A DNA stretch of 64,000 nt from MH13 sp040219355 (GTDB lineage Bacteria > Pseudomonadota > Alphaproteobacteria > Rhizobiales > MH13): positions 95,453-159,452 of the forward strand of contig JAVJSN010000009.1 in assembly GCA_040219355.1 (NCBI GenBank). The letters are read 5' to 3'. A program made the position numbers and the translations under genes. Under the pieces are notes generated by a model. The model ran no database searches. It worked only from the letters and a program-made list of their open reading frames with translations, and was not told the origin of the DNA. Positions 49,801 through 59,067 of this stretch are shown piece after piece; positions within the stretch are counted from its first letter, which is position 1, and the number at the start of each line of letters is the position of its first letter.

Positions 49801-51411
49801 ATGAAAAAGACAAGTGTCGTGCGCTGGAGCGAACTGGCCGACCGCACACCAACCTATGCATTGGTTGCCGATATCGATCTTGTGGTCGTGCGGTTCGACG
49901 ATGAAGTCTCCGTGTTTTATGGACGCTGCCTGCACCGCGGCGCGCTGATGGCCGACGGCTTCGTGCGCGGCCACAACCTTATCTGCGGTGTGCATGATTG
50001 GGATTACCGGCTCGACACCGGAATTTCAGAATATGCCAATGAGGAACAGCTTCCCAAATTCTCTTCCTGGATAGAGGGTGATGATGTCTGCGTCGATGAA
50101 GATGAGATCGCGGCCTGGGCGCAGGACAATCCGCAGCCCTTTGATCGAGATGCATATCTGGGACTCTACGCTGACACCTCCCACGGAACGGCCGAAGAGC
50201 CGCTTAACGGTCTCATTCAGCAATATGCACGCGACGGGCTTTCGAAGACCGGCCACCATGGCAAGGTTGAATCCATGGGGGTGCCTCGCGATGAACTTCC
50301 CAGTTGGGACGACCTCCAGCTGCTCACAGCTCAATTGCACAAGCCACCCTTGCTCGACGAAGATGCCGTTGGCACCGAAGTGGTGATTGGCCCCAACGCG
50401 CAGAAGCCGCTGCGTTTGAAGATACCACTGTTTGTTTCCGACATGTCGTTTGGCGCCCTATCAGAACCAGCCAAGGTGGCTCTTGCCCGTGGCGCTGAAC
50501 TTGCCGGAACAGGCATTTGTTCGGGTGAAGGCGGCATGCTGCCAGAGGAGCAGGAAGCGAACTCGCGCTATTTCTACGAGCTTGCCTCTGCTCGCTTCGG
50601 CTTTGACTGGGACAAGCTGGCCAATGTCCAGGCTTTCCATTTCAAAGGCGGTCAAGGCGCAAAAACTGGCACCGGGGGGCACCTTCCAGGCGCTAAAAAC
50701 ACCGGAAAAATCGCTCAAGTTCGTGATATACCCGAAGGTGAAGACGCGATATCTCCACCGCGATTCCCCGATTGGACCAAGCCTTCGCAAATCAAAGCCT
50801 TTGCCGATGAGGTACGGAGCCGAACCGGTGGGATACCCATTGGCTACAAGCTTTCCGCACAGCACATCGAAAAGGATATCGACGCAGCCTTAGAGGTTGG
50901 TGTGGATTACATCATTTTGGATGGCCGCGGTGGCGGCACCGGCGCCGCGCCGATCTTGTTCCGCGACAACATTTCCGTGCCGACCATCCCAGCACTGGCG
51001 CGCGCACGAGCGCACCTGAACAGCCTTGGGCGCCAGGACGTGTCACTGGTCATCACAGGAGGCTTGCGCAAGCCGGCAGACTTCATCAAGGCGCTGGCAC
51101 TGGGTGCCGATGCTATCGCGGTGTCCAATGCCGCCATGCAAGCCATCGGCTGCATCGCCATGCGCGCCTGCCACACCAACAATTGCCCGGTTGGGATCGC
51201 AACGCAGAAACCACATTTGGTCAGCCGCATTGTGGTGGAGAAGTCCGCCCGCCAACTCACCAATTTCTTCCAAGCCTCGGTGGAGCTGATGCAAGTGATG
51301 GCGCGGGCCTGTGGTCACGATCATCTGTCAAAGTTCAATCGCGATGATCTCACGACGTGGAAGAAAGACATGGCTGCGCTGTCAGGCGTTGCTTATGGCG
51401 GTGTTGCCTAG
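49801..51411 (+). CDS. Rieske ferredoxin domain fused to glutamate-synthase-like FMN domain
   Basis: 536 residues. Residues 1-105 are a Rieske [2Fe-2S] domain with ligands C43, H45, C62 and H65 (GRCLHRGA; ICGVHDWDY). From about residue 150 follows the FMN and [3Fe-4S] central part of glutamate synthase: KGGQGAKTGTGGHLPG, DGRGGGTGAAP, and cluster cysteines C451, C457 and C462 (CIAMRACHTNNCPVG). The glutaminase and GXGXG domains are absent. Stand-alone FMN-binding GltS-like proteins are of uncertain function; the fused Rieske part suggests an internal electron path from [2Fe-2S] to FMN/[3Fe-4S]. It lies alone behind the hsp20 terminator. Confidence 0.92.
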   Translation: MKKTSVVRWSELADRTPTYALVADIDLVVVRFDDEVSVFYGRCLHRGALMADGFVRGHNLICGVHDWDYRLDTGISEYANEEQLPKFSSWIEGDDVCVDEDEIAAWAQDNPQPFDRDAYLGLYADTSHGTAEEPLNGLIQQYARDGLSKTGHHGKVESMGVPRDELPSWDDLQLLTAQLHKPPLLDEDAVGTEVVIGPNAQKPLRLKIPLFVSDMSFGALSEPAKVALARGAELAGTGICSGEGGMLPEEQEANSRYFYELASARFGFDWDKLANVQAFHFKGGQGAKTGTGGHLPGAKNTGKIAQVRDIPEGEDAISPPRFPDWTKPSQIKAFADEVRSRTGGIPIGYKLSAQHIEKDIDAALEVGVDYIILDGRGGGTGAAPILFRDNISVPTIPALARARAHLNSLGRQDVSLVITGGLRKPADFIKALALGADAIAVSNAAMQAIGCIAMRACHTNNCPVGIATQKPHLVSRIVVEKSARQLTNFFQASVELMQVMARACGHDHLSKFNRDDLTTWKKDMAALSGVAYGGVA

Positions 51412-51449
51412 GCCACTCCAGACCCTCGCTTGGTAAGACCAAACGGAAT

Positions 51450-52955
51450 TTACCGCCGCAGCGTCACACCTGCTTGGGCCGTGAAGCGGTTGATATCGCC
51501 ATCATCATCCGGCTCGTGCTCGAACGTCGTATCGAGCCGGAAAGCCACGCTAGGTGAAGTCCGCCACGTCAGCCCAGCGCGGCCAGAATAGGTGCGCGTG
51601 TCTGCATCGATGCCGCTGAACACTGTGTCATCGATTCCCACGCCAACGCGCATATCGACATTGCGCCGCAACGCGTGGGTGAGGCCAAGTTGGGCTGAGC
51701 GATTGATCCCAACGCCCGACCCGGCTCGCGTTGTCGGGTCAAGCTCGGTTGCGATATCAAGGGTCACGCTGGTGAGCGCGGTCACATCCCATGTCAGCGC
51801 GGCAGCCGCTGTCAGCGCCAGCACATCCTCCAACCGATCATCGGCAAACTGTTCGCCAGCCAATCCAATCGACACCTCACCGCGCAACGATCCATCATCG
51901 GCAATCGTCAAACCGCCGCGCAGCCCGTAGTTCAGGCTGTCGCGTTCAAACCCATTGCGATCAACGCGCTCATCAAACCGTCGCAGACCAATCTCCCCTT
52001 CCACAAAGGGACGCATTATTGGACCAGCCGCTTGAGACAGCCGCAAAGTGACATCGCCATCAAAACGATTGCGATCATCATTGGATTGAACGCCACCACC
52101 GGCCAAGGACGTCTCACTGAACAGTGTGCGCGAAGCGTCTAACCCCAGGCTGGCCTCTACCGGCCCAATGGTGTGCGACAGCGTAGCGCCCACCTCAAAA
52201 TCGTGTGTGTCTGTGCCGCCATCCGCGCCTGCAGCGGCATTGTCGTCGCTGTCCGGCTCACCAGTAAGCGTATAGCCACCGCGCAGGGAAGCGGCCGTCT
52301 CCAAGCCAAGATCGAGGCGCAACTCGCTGTCCACGGCCATAGAGCGACCAAGGTCGCGTCCATCGTCAACATACGCCAACGTACCGCGCAGGCTGCCCGT
52401 CCAGGCATGGCGACGCCAGTCGCTCTGGACCAAGATCTCAGGGGAAAGCGTAACGGTGCGCACCTCGCGCGCATCCACAGTGCTGTCGGTGTTGCTGTCG
52501 TACCCGATCGCCAAGTCGATAGCCGGGAACCACGTCAGCGGTCCGGAACGGATGCCAATTGGCGCATAAGGATCAGAAACATTGATGCCCTGCTGCGCTA
52601 CAGGTTCTTGCGTTGCGGGGGTTTCGACGGCGCCGGTTACTAGATCGCTCTCAGGCACCGCAAACCGGCGCAAATCATCCTCATCGATCGCTTGGGCAGC
52701 ATCGCTATCGGTTTGTGTGGCGGTGAAATAGCGCGCGCCTGGCACGCTTTCTTCAGGCAAGGCCGGCAAACCGCCTGTTGGTGCGACGCTTGGGCGCAAC
52801 AGAGCCGCGCTGCGCTCGTCCTGTCCAGGAAGAACAACCGCACTTCCATCTTGGTCTTGCGCATACGCGCCTGAGAGACCCATCACGCCCCCAAACATAA
52901 GGGCAAGTGAGGCGGCAAAGCCGAAAACAATGAGAGAAAAGGATCGCGAGCTCAT
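51450..52955 (-). CDS. outer-membrane beta-barrel protein
   Basis: 501 residues. A signal peptide (SLIVFGFAASLALMFGG to SGAYA) and an acidic linker of about 140 residues precede a long series of alternating strands from DLAIGYDSNTDSTVD to the terminal FTAQAGVTLRR. Strands such as LTWRTSPSVAFRLDTTFEHE are typical of 14-16-strand barrels. The closing residue is Arg, not the usual aromatic. Function is unknown; similar proteins are annotated outer membrane beta-barrel protein. It is convergent with the Rieske-fusion gene. Confidence 0.85.
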   Translation of the reverse strand: MSSRSFSLIVFGFAASLALMFGGVMGLSGAYAQDQDGSAVVLPGQDERSAALLRPSVAPTGGLPALPEESVPGARYFTATQTDSDAAQAIDEDDLRRFAVPESDLVTGAVETPATQEPVAQQGINVSDPYAPIGIRSGPLTWFPAIDLAIGYDSNTDSTVDAREVRTVTLSPEILVQSDWRRHAWTGSLRGTLAYVDDGRDLGRSMAVDSELRLDLGLETAASLRGGYTLTGEPDSDDNAAAGADGGTDTHDFEVGATLSHTIGPVEASLGLDASRTLFSETSLAGGGVQSNDDRNRFDGDVTLRLSQAAGPIMRPFVEGEIGLRRFDERVDRNGFERDSLNYGLRGGLTIADDGSLRGEVSIGLAGEQFADDRLEDVLALTAAAALTWDVTALTSVTLDIATELDPTTRAGSGVGINRSAQLGLTHALRRNVDMRVGVGIDDTVFSGIDADTRTYSGRAGLTWRTSPSVAFRLDTTFEHEPDDDGDINRFTAQAGVTLRR

Positions 52956-53210
52956 ACCAGCGGGGCTGCTTTACCAAGCGCGCGCCCCAAAGCGCACGCA
53001 CAAAAAAGGGTTAAACAACCTTAAACCGCTACGGTTAACGAGGCGTTTCTGTGCCGTTTACCGCGCGCTAACGCTAAAGACAGCTTTCCGTATTCACGCG
53101 GTTTTTCGCCTAGGCCATTTAGCTCTCGTTTTCCATCCAACGCGTACTCTGAGCGTGAGATGTGCGGCGTCCAGCTGCATGAGAGAACAGCGCAAGGCCT
53201 GGGTGACCCC
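52956..53210. other. 255-base divergent region with TTAA half sites
   Basis: Between the barrel gene and the stator genes. TTAA elements occur at 53011, 53021 and 53035 (the last TTAAC). They resemble CtrA half sites but their spacing (10 and 14 between starts) does not fit TTAA-N7-TTAAC. No gene is seen. The initiator ATG of motA at 53211 follows directly. Confidence 0.4.
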
Positions 53211-53981
53211 ATGGATTTAGCAACAATTATCGGCATTTTGGCCGGAACCGTCGTCGTCCTCGTCGCTATGCTCTTGGGCGGCAATATCGGGCAATTTATC
53301 GATCTTCCGTCCGTTTTGATCGTGATTGGTGGCGGGTTTTCTGCAACGCTTATCCGCTTTCCTCTGTCTGGCATCGGTCAGGCTTTGGTTATGGGGGGCA
53401 AAGCAGCCTTCACGCATAAAAAGGTATCACCCAGCGAATTGGTCGAAGAAATCGCCAGCCTTGGCGATGTTGTTCGCAAAAGCGGCCCCTTGGGTTTGGA
53501 GAATGTCGAGGTCTCCCACCCTTTGCTGCAAAAGGGCACACAGTATGTGACCGATGGGTTTGAACCCTCTTTCATCCGCGAAAGCCTGGAGCGTGAGCGC
53601 GATCTGTCCCTGGAACGGTTGGCCGAAGGTCAACGGGTTTTCAAATCGCTTGGTGATGCTGCCCCAGCCTTTGGCATGATCGGAACGCTGGTTGGTCTGG
53701 TCCAACTGCTCGCCAACATGGACGATCCATCGACTATTGGCCCAGCGATGGCCATCGCGCTTTTGACCACAATGTACGGCGCGATCCTGGCCAACCTGGT
53801 ATGTTTGCCAATTGCCGACAAGTTGGAAGCAAAGTTCGCCGTTGATGAGGTCAACCTCTCTTTGGTGATCGATGGCGTGACGCAGATCCGTGAGAACAAA
53901 AGCCCGACACTCATTCGCGAGATGCTGCTTGCCTACCTGCCAGAAAAAGCGCGCGCTGAACTGGTTGCCGAAGCAGCGTAG
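53211..53981 (+). CDS. pomA: flagellar-motor-type stator protein, PomA-like
   Basis: 256 residues from ATG at 53211 (an upstream GTG or ATG at 53160 would add 17 residues without family resemblance). Four membrane helices; the signature PAFGMIGTLVGLVQLLANM then PSTIGPAMAIALLTTMYGAI and LPIADKLEAKF is very close to sodium-type PomA. It should form the ion-conducting pentamer with the PomB-like product encoded next (14 bases on). No flagellar structural genes are in the window, so whether it drives rotation is unproved. Confidence 0.9.
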   Translation: MDLATIIGILAGTVVVLVAMLLGGNIGQFIDLPSVLIVIGGGFSATLIRFPLSGIGQALVMGGKAAFTHKKVSPSELVEEIASLGDVVRKSGPLGLENVEVSHPLLQKGTQYVTDGFEPSFIRESLERERDLSLERLAEGQRVFKSLGDAAPAFGMIGTLVGLVQLLANMDDPSTIGPAMAIALLTTMYGAILANLVCLPIADKLEAKFAVDEVNLSLVIDGVTQIRENKSPTLIREMLLAYLPEKARAELVAEAA

Positions 53982-53995
53982 GCGGGGACACGGCG

Positions 53996-54850
53996 ATGGC
54001 ACGAAAAAAAGCTAGCGGCGGCGGCGTCCCAGAATGGTTGGTCACATTTGCTGACCTCATGTCCATTCTGGTGTGCTTCTTCGTGCTCATCATCTCCTTT
54101 TCCATCCAGGATCAACAGAAACTGCAGATTGTGGCTGGCTCCATGCGCGAAGCCTTCGGCAGCCAGGAAACGGTCCGACGATCCGGTATGATCGAGATGG
54201 AAGGCTCACCGCTGCGCGATTTTGTGCGCCACGTCGGTATTGTGCCAACACCTGAAGACTCAGAGTTCGCGACGGAGCGCCACGACATGCGCCCGATGCA
54301 GGGCCCCGAGGCCAACACGCACACCATCGAGCAGGCCGAGAGCGAAATCCCGCGCCGTTTTGCAACCGCGGCCGCATCGCTGCGTCAAGCCTGGCAGGCG
54401 CTTCCGGAAATCACCGAACTTTCCCAACACATCGTGCTGGAAGAGAACGAGGAAGGGCTGCATGTCTCGCTGGTCGATCAGGATGGCCGGTCCATGTTCC
54501 CTGAAGGGTCAAAGTACCCCTATGAGACAACGCGGCTTCTTCTGGCCCAGATGGCACCAACGCTGCGCCAGTTCCCTTACCGTGTGCAGGTCACGGGCCA
54601 TACCTCTGCATCGTCGGCCCCGCCACTTAACGTTGCCTACACGGACTGGGAACTCTCCGCCGACCGTGCCAACGCTGCCCGCCGTATTCTGCAAGATCAG
54701 GGCGTTCCCTCAGAACGCTTTGCCGGCGTTATCGGTCGCGCCGACAGCCAACCGCTGTTTACCAACGATCCTGCGCTTCCTGCCAATCGCCGCGTGACCA
54801 TCCTGTTGATGCGCGAAGAACCGCCGATCCCTCACGACCACATGCCGTAG
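53996..54850 (+). CDS. pomB: flagellar-motor-type stator protein, PomB-like
   Basis: 284 residues. VPEWLVTFADLMSILVCFFV contains the ion-binding aspartate D20; the plug and linker FSIQDQQKLQIVAGSMREAF follow, and an OmpA-type peptidoglycan-binding domain ends the protein (VQVTGHTSA; WELSADRANAARRIL; NRRVTILLM). The FADLMS...CFFVLI wording and the QKLQIVAGSM plug are typical of PomB. It forms a pair with the PomA-like protein. The convergent nfeD gene starts its stop 9 bases on. Confidence 0.92.
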   Translation: MARKKASGGGVPEWLVTFADLMSILVCFFVLIISFSIQDQQKLQIVAGSMREAFGSQETVRRSGMIEMEGSPLRDFVRHVGIVPTPEDSEFATERHDMRPMQGPEANTHTIEQAESEIPRRFATAAASLRQAWQALPEITELSQHIVLEENEEGLHVSLVDQDGRSMFPEGSKYPYETTRLLLAQMAPTLRQFPYRVQVTGHTSASSAPPLNVAYTDWELSADRANAARRILQDQGVPSERFAGVIGRADSQPLFTNDPALPANRRVTILLMREEPPIPHDHMP

Positions 54851-54859
54851 AGCAGGCGT

Positions 54860-55303
54860 CTAAAGCGCCTCGACCTGAAGCGTTGCACCTCGCGCTCCAG
54901 CCACGCGCACCCGCGCGCCAGCCGGCAAATCCGGCCCCTCGACGCGCCACATCGTGTCGCCCAGCTTCACCCGACCTGTTCCGCCGACCAACGGCTCATC
55001 CAACGTGATTTCGCGGCCAAGATAGGATTTGCCACGCTCATTAAGGCCAGGAGCGTCAGTGGTCTCATCGCCTTGGCGTGCGAAGAAACGTCGCCCCACG
55101 ATGATCGAGGTCAGGGCAAAGATTGCAAATAAGATCAGTTCAACTTGCCAACTCATGTCGTTGAAAAACGCCACAAGCCCAACGGCGATGGCCGCAATGC
55201 CCAGCCACATGAAGAACACGCCAGGCGCGAGCAATTCTAATCCCAGCAATGCAATGCCCAACGTGATCCAGGTCCATTCACCCAGTTGAGAAAACGCTTC
55301 CAT
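54860..55303 (-). CDS. NfeD-family membrane protein
   Basis: 147 residues. Two or three hydrophobic helices (WITLGIALLGLELLAPGVFF, then AAIAVGLVAFFNDMSW and ELILFAIFALTSIIVG) precede a C-terminal OB-fold domain (GRVKLGDTMWRVEGPDLPAGARVRV). NfeD proteins pair with SPFH/stomatin partners in membrane microdomain control, and the SPFH gene is directly in front, two bases before its start. This is the short, protease-lacking form. Confidence 0.9.
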   Translation of the reverse strand: MEAFSQLGEWTWITLGIALLGLELLAPGVFFMWLGIAAIAVGLVAFFNDMSWQVELILFAIFALTSIIVGRRFFARQGDETTDAPGLNERGKSYLGREITLDEPLVGGTGRVKLGDTMWRVEGPDLPAGARVRVAGARGATLQVEAL

Positions 55304-55305
55304 GA

Positions 55306-56271
55306 TCAGTTGCCGCCCGTTTTCTTGTCCCTCTGGTCACCCAAAGCTGCTTTGGCGATCTCACCAATGCCAGCCACCGACCCGATAACCGATGCAGCCT
55401 CAAGCGGGATCATCAGCGTTTTCTGGTTAGGCGAGGCAGCAATTTCACCAAGCACCTTCACGTATTTTTCCGCCACGAAATAATTCACAGCCTGCGCCGA
55501 CCCATTCTCGATTGCCACCGACAGCATCTCAGTCGCCTTGGCATCGGCTTGCGCCAGCCGTTCGCGCGCCTCCGCATCACGAAACGCTGCCTCACGACGC
55601 CCTTCAGCTTGCAGGACCAGCGCCTGCTTTTCACCATCGGCGCGCAGCACTTCTGCCTGCCGCAGACCTTCAGCTTCCAGAACGGCGGCGCGTTTATCAC
55701 GCTCCGCCTTCATCTGGCGCGCCATCGAATCCACCAGATCGCGTGGCGGGTCGATGTCTTTGATCTCGATACGCGTGATCTTTATGCCCCAAGGGTCCAC
55801 AGCGGCGTCGACCACACTTAGCAGCCGGGCATTGATCTCATCGCGATTGGACAGGAGTTCATCCAGTTGCATTGAACCCATCACGGTACGAATGTTGGTC
55901 AGTGTGAGATTCATAATCGCGTTCTGCAAACCAAGCACCTCATAGGCCGCGCGCGGTGCATCGAGCACCTGAAAAAACGTCACGCCGTTCACTGTCACCG
56001 TCGCGTTGTCCTTGGTGATGACCTCCTGGCTCGGCACGTCCAGAACCTGTTCCATCATGTTCAAACGCGCGCCGATCTGATCGAAGAACGGCACGATGAT
56101 GTTGAGTCCAGGCCGCAGCGTCTTCGTGTATCGACCAAACCGCTCAACAGTGAAGTTGAACCCCTGTGGTACCTGCTTGATGCCCATAAAGATGAGCGCA
56201 ATGACCAGCGCAAACAGCAAGATAATGACAATGTCAAAACCGCCAATAGGAAGGCCTGTGAGTGAATTCAT
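55306..56271 (-). CDS. SPFH/band 7 protein, stomatin-like (QmcA type)
   Basis: 321 residues from ATG at 56271 (an upstream start at 56328 adds 19 non-conserved residues). A hydrophobic N-terminus (DIVIILLFALVIALIFMG) is followed by the SPFH domain: PQGFNFTVERFGRYTKTLRPG, SQEVITKDNATVTVNGVTFF and MGSMQLDELLSNRDEIN. Then comes a long Ala/Glu/Arg coiled coil. Family members form membrane rings that control proteases such as FtsH. It is cotranscribed with nfeD. Confidence 0.93.
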   Translation of the reverse strand: MNSLTGLPIGGFDIVIILLFALVIALIFMGIKQVPQGFNFTVERFGRYTKTLRPGLNIIVPFFDQIGARLNMMEQVLDVPSQEVITKDNATVTVNGVTFFQVLDAPRAAYEVLGLQNAIMNLTLTNIRTVMGSMQLDELLSNRDEINARLLSVVDAAVDPWGIKITRIEIKDIDPPRDLVDSMARQMKAERDKRAAVLEAEGLRQAEVLRADGEKQALVLQAEGRREAAFRDAEARERLAQADAKATEMLSVAIENGSAQAVNYFVAEKYVKVLGEIAASPNQKTLMIPLEAASVIGSVAGIGEIAKAALGDQRDKKTGGN

Positions 56272-56463
56272 GTGATTGCACCTTGTAAAGATCGCCAACG
56301 CGTCAGCGTTTTTAGCAGAAGTTCGCACCGGTTTTGCGTCAGAAAATGCGACAAAACAAAGGCTCTAACTTTCCCCCTACATCTGCCTAGCGCAGCCATA
56401 GCGCAAGCAGAACACCCTCCCTACCATCAGCTCTTGGACACCAAACCAGAGGCGATGTACGCC

Positions 56464-57051
56464 CTAGGACGCATGCGCAACCATCGCGCCTGCTGCACGC
56501 CCTGCCGATTCGATGTAGTCCGGATCATGGTGAACAAGCACCGTTGAGAACGCCCCATCCATCAACACCACCACATATCTTGCAATCTCTTGCGGATCGG
56601 CCACACCGTGCTCGATAAACGTCTCAGCAAGCCAGGCTTCAAACTTCTTTTTGTGCAAAGCACCCACTTTCATCGCTGGGTGCCCAGGCATGTTGGCAAG
56701 CTCAGCAGCGGTACGCAGGAACCCACACCCCTTCCATTTGGGATGGCGTGCAGCATCCGCCAACTTGACAAACATGGCCTCCACTTTTTGGGCCAGTGAT
56801 CCGTCTGCCTCGTCAAACCACGCTTTAAAAAGCGCCAAATTAGGTTGATCGCGCGAGGCAAGATAGGCCTCGATCAGATCGTCTTTGCTTCTGAAGTGAT
56901 AGTAGAGCGTTTTCTTGGTGATCTCCGCTTTGGCGGCAATCGCATCCACGCTGACGGCACGAATGCCCTCACCATAAAACAGGCTGTTGGCAGCATCCAA
57001 AATACGTTCTTTAGCCGGTCGCTTTTGAGCAGGAGGTTTTGGCTTGGGCAT
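56464..57051 (-). CDS. TetR-family transcriptional regulator
   Basis: 195 residues. N-terminal helix-turn-helix SVDAIAAKAEITKKTLYYHF within the first 55 residues; the remainder is a helical ligand-binding domain. The basic, Pro/Lys-rich start PKPKPPAQKRPAKERIL is usual. It is divergent from the crotonase gene with a long inverted repeat between them and probably represses both. Effector unknown, perhaps an acyl-CoA. Confidence 0.92.
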   Translation of the reverse strand: MPKPKPPAQKRPAKERILDAANSLFYGEGIRAVSVDAIAAKAEITKKTLYYHFRSKDDLIEAYLASRDQPNLALFKAWFDEADGSLAQKVEAMFVKLADAARHPKWKGCGFLRTAAELANMPGHPAMKVGALHKKKFEAWLAETFIEHGVADPQEIARYVVVLMDGAFSTVLVHHDPDYIESAGRAAGAMVAHAS

Positions 57052-57057
57052 AGCTAA

Positions 57058-57079
57058 GTATACTACTCAGTGAGTATAC
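57058..57079. promoter_or_regulatory. TetR operator: 22-base inverted repeat
   Basis: Arms GTATACT (57058-57064) and AGTATAC (57073-57079) are exact complements with an 8-base centre, which itself continues an ACTCAGTGAGT near-palindrome. It lies 7 bases before the tetR start and 49 bases before the crotonase start. Confidence 0.65.
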
Positions 57080-57127
57080 GTCAAATTTACACAGCCCTAT
57101 GGTCGCCTCACCATGAAGGAGACACCC

Positions 57128-57919
57128 ATGAGCAACCTCATTATCCAACGGAGAGAAGGCGCGATTGCGCTGCTCTCATTCAATCGGCCCGAAAAGCTCA
57201 ACGCGCTCAACTATGCGCTGAACGACCAGCTGCTGGTGCTGCTTGACGAGATCGAAGGTGATCGCACCATAGGCGCTGTTGTTCTGACCGGAGCCGGAGA
57301 CCGGGCTTTCTCAGCTGGCGGCGACATTCACGAGTTCGCCCAAAGCATCAAAGCCGGCACTGATATTGCCGTGAAAGACTTTTGCAAGCGCGGTCAAACC
57401 ATGACGGCCCGACTGGAAAGCTTTCCCAAGCCAATCATCGCAGCCGTCAACGGCATTGCCTATGGCGGGGGCTGCGAGATCACCGAGGCGGTGCATTTGG
57501 CGGTAGCCAGCGAGCGAGCCGTCTTTTCCAAGCCAGAAATCAATATCGCCATTCCACCGACTTTTGGCGGCACCCAGCGCCTGCCACGTCTTGCTGGGCG
57601 CAAACGGGCGTTGGAACTGCTTCTGACCGGCGACACGTTCTCACCCCAGCGCGCTTATGAAATGGGCTTGGTCAACAAGGTTGTGCCGCACGATCGGCTC
57701 ATGCCGGAAGCCTTCACACTGGCAGAACGGATACTTGCCCACTCGCCCCTTGCTGCCTCACGCATCATCGCGGCAGTTACCCGCGGTATCAACACAAGCA
57801 TTGATGAAGGGCTGATGATCGAGCGCGAGCAGTTCGCACGCATGGCGGCGACAAACGATGTTCATGAGGGCTTGGACGCGTGGATCGCGCGCCGCACGCC
57901 GCAGTACAGCGGGACCTGA
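57128..57919 (+). CDS. enoyl-CoA hydratase/isomerase (crotonase) family protein
   Basis: 263 residues from ATG at 57128, eight bases after AAGGAG; the ATG at 57113 lies within the binding-site region. Crotonase landmarks: ALLSFNRPEKLNALNYALN, GAGDRAFSAGGDIHEFA with the oxyanion loop, NGIAYGGGCEITEAVHLAVA, and FSKPEINIAIPPTFGGTQRL. Both catalytic glutamates appear to be in place. The reaction (hydration, isomerisation or other) cannot be fixed. It is controlled by the divergent TetR, by inference. Confidence 0.93.
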   Translation: MSNLIIQRREGAIALLSFNRPEKLNALNYALNDQLLVLLDEIEGDRTIGAVVLTGAGDRAFSAGGDIHEFAQSIKAGTDIAVKDFCKRGQTMTARLESFPKPIIAAVNGIAYGGGCEITEAVHLAVASERAVFSKPEINIAIPPTFGGTQRLPRLAGRKRALELLLTGDTFSPQRAYEMGLVNKVVPHDRLMPEAFTLAERILAHSPLAASRIIAAVTRGINTSIDEGLMIEREQFARMAATNDVHEGLDAWIARRTPQYSGT

Positions 57920-57969
57920 AAAACGGCGTGCACCCCGGATCGGTTCGTGCCGTCCGGGCTAAAACCGGA

Positions 57970-59067
57970 CTACTTCACCCAGCCTTGCAACTCGCGCCGG
58001 GTCAATGCTTCGATCACACGCATACCGTTTTCGCTGTCGTTGAGGCACGGGATGTAGCTGAAATTTTCGCCACCATGCTCTTCAAAAATCTCATGGGCTT
58101 CCATGGCGATCTCTTCCAGCGTTTCCAAGCAATCCGACACAAAGCCCGGATTGAAGACGGCGATGTTCTTCACACCCTCGCTGGCAAGCTTCTCCACCGT
58201 TTTATCGGTGTAGGGCTGAAGCCATTCTTCCGGGCCAAAACGCGACTGGAAGCAGGTCATCAAACGCCCTTTTTCCCAGCCGAGCCGCTCTTCCAAGAGC
58301 CGTGTCGTCTTGTGGCAATGGCAGTGATAAGGATCACCCTTGGCAAAATAGCTTTCTGGAATGCCGTGATAGGACGCAATCACCTTCTCCGGCTCAAAGT
58401 CCAGCGTTGCCAGATGCGCTTCAATTGAGCGAGCAAGAGCGTCGATATAGACTGGCTCGTCGTGATAGGCGGGCACCGTGCGGATGGCGGGCTGCCAGCG
58501 CAGCTTCATCAGATGCTCAAAGGCCTTGTCGTTCACCGTCGCTGTGGTTGCCGAGGCATATTGCGGATAGAGCGGGAACAGCAAAATGCGGTCGCAGCCT
58601 TCGGCGCGCAGAGCATCGACTCGGCTTGCGATGGACGGGTTGCCATAGCGCATGCCCCAATCGACCAACACATTGTCATGATCGGCTAGCGCCTCGCCCA
58701 GCAAGTCTGATTGCGAGCGCGTGTACGTGCGCAGATAGCTCTCATCCAGCTCTTTGTTCCAGATGGTCGCGTAGTCTTTTCCCTTGCGACCTGGGCGCAC
58801 CATTAAAATGATGCCGTAGAGGATCGGATACCAAAGCGCCTTTGGCCACTCGATAACCCGGCGATCGGTCAAAAACTCTGCCAAGTAACGCCGCATCGGC
58901 CAATAATCGGTCGCATCAGGCGTGCCGAGATTGACCAGCAGCACACCCACTTTGCCGAATTTGATCGGCGGATGGCCGTCAGGCATCACCGAATTATCAC
59001 GTGAGCGATTTGGTTCAGCCGGTGCAATGGTTGCATCAGCGAACGCTTTGTAATCCTGCGTGTTCAC
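57970..59067 (-). CDS. hemH: ferrochelatase
   Basis: 365 residues from a GTG at 59067 that has GAGGAG nine bases upstream; the frame is open to 59247 but the extra 60 residues lack family character. Ferrochelatase landmarks: VGVLLVNLGTPDATDYWPMR, LFPLYPQYASATTATVND, IASYHGIPESYFAKGDPYHC with the metal-site histidine, and FQSRFGPEEWLQPYT. It inserts iron into protoporphyrin IX, last step of haem synthesis, at the membrane. The C-terminal HCHCHKT region bears no visible iron-sulfur motif. Confidence 0.95.
   Translation of the reverse strand: MNTQDYKAFADATIAPAEPNRSRDNSVMPDGHPPIKFGKVGVLLVNLGTPDATDYWPMRRYLAEFLTDRRVIEWPKALWYPILYGIILMVRPGRKGKDYATIWNKELDESYLRTYTRSQSDLLGEALADHDNVLVDWGMRYGNPSIASRVDALRAEGCDRILLFPLYPQYASATTATVNDKAFEHLMKLRWQPAIRTVPAYHDEPVYIDALARSIEAHLATLDFEPEKVIASYHGIPESYFAKGDPYHCHCHKTTRLLEERLGWEKGRLMTCFQSRFGPEEWLQPYTDKTVEKLASEGVKNIAVFNPGFVSDCLETLEEIAMEAHEIFEEHGGENFSYIPCLNDSENGMRVIEALTRRELQGWVK

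Noticed and set aside
53011..53039. CtrA binding site upstream of the PomAB-like genes
   Set aside because: TTAA elements are present but spaced 10 and 14 bases apart, not the 11 required for TTAA-N7-TTAAC.
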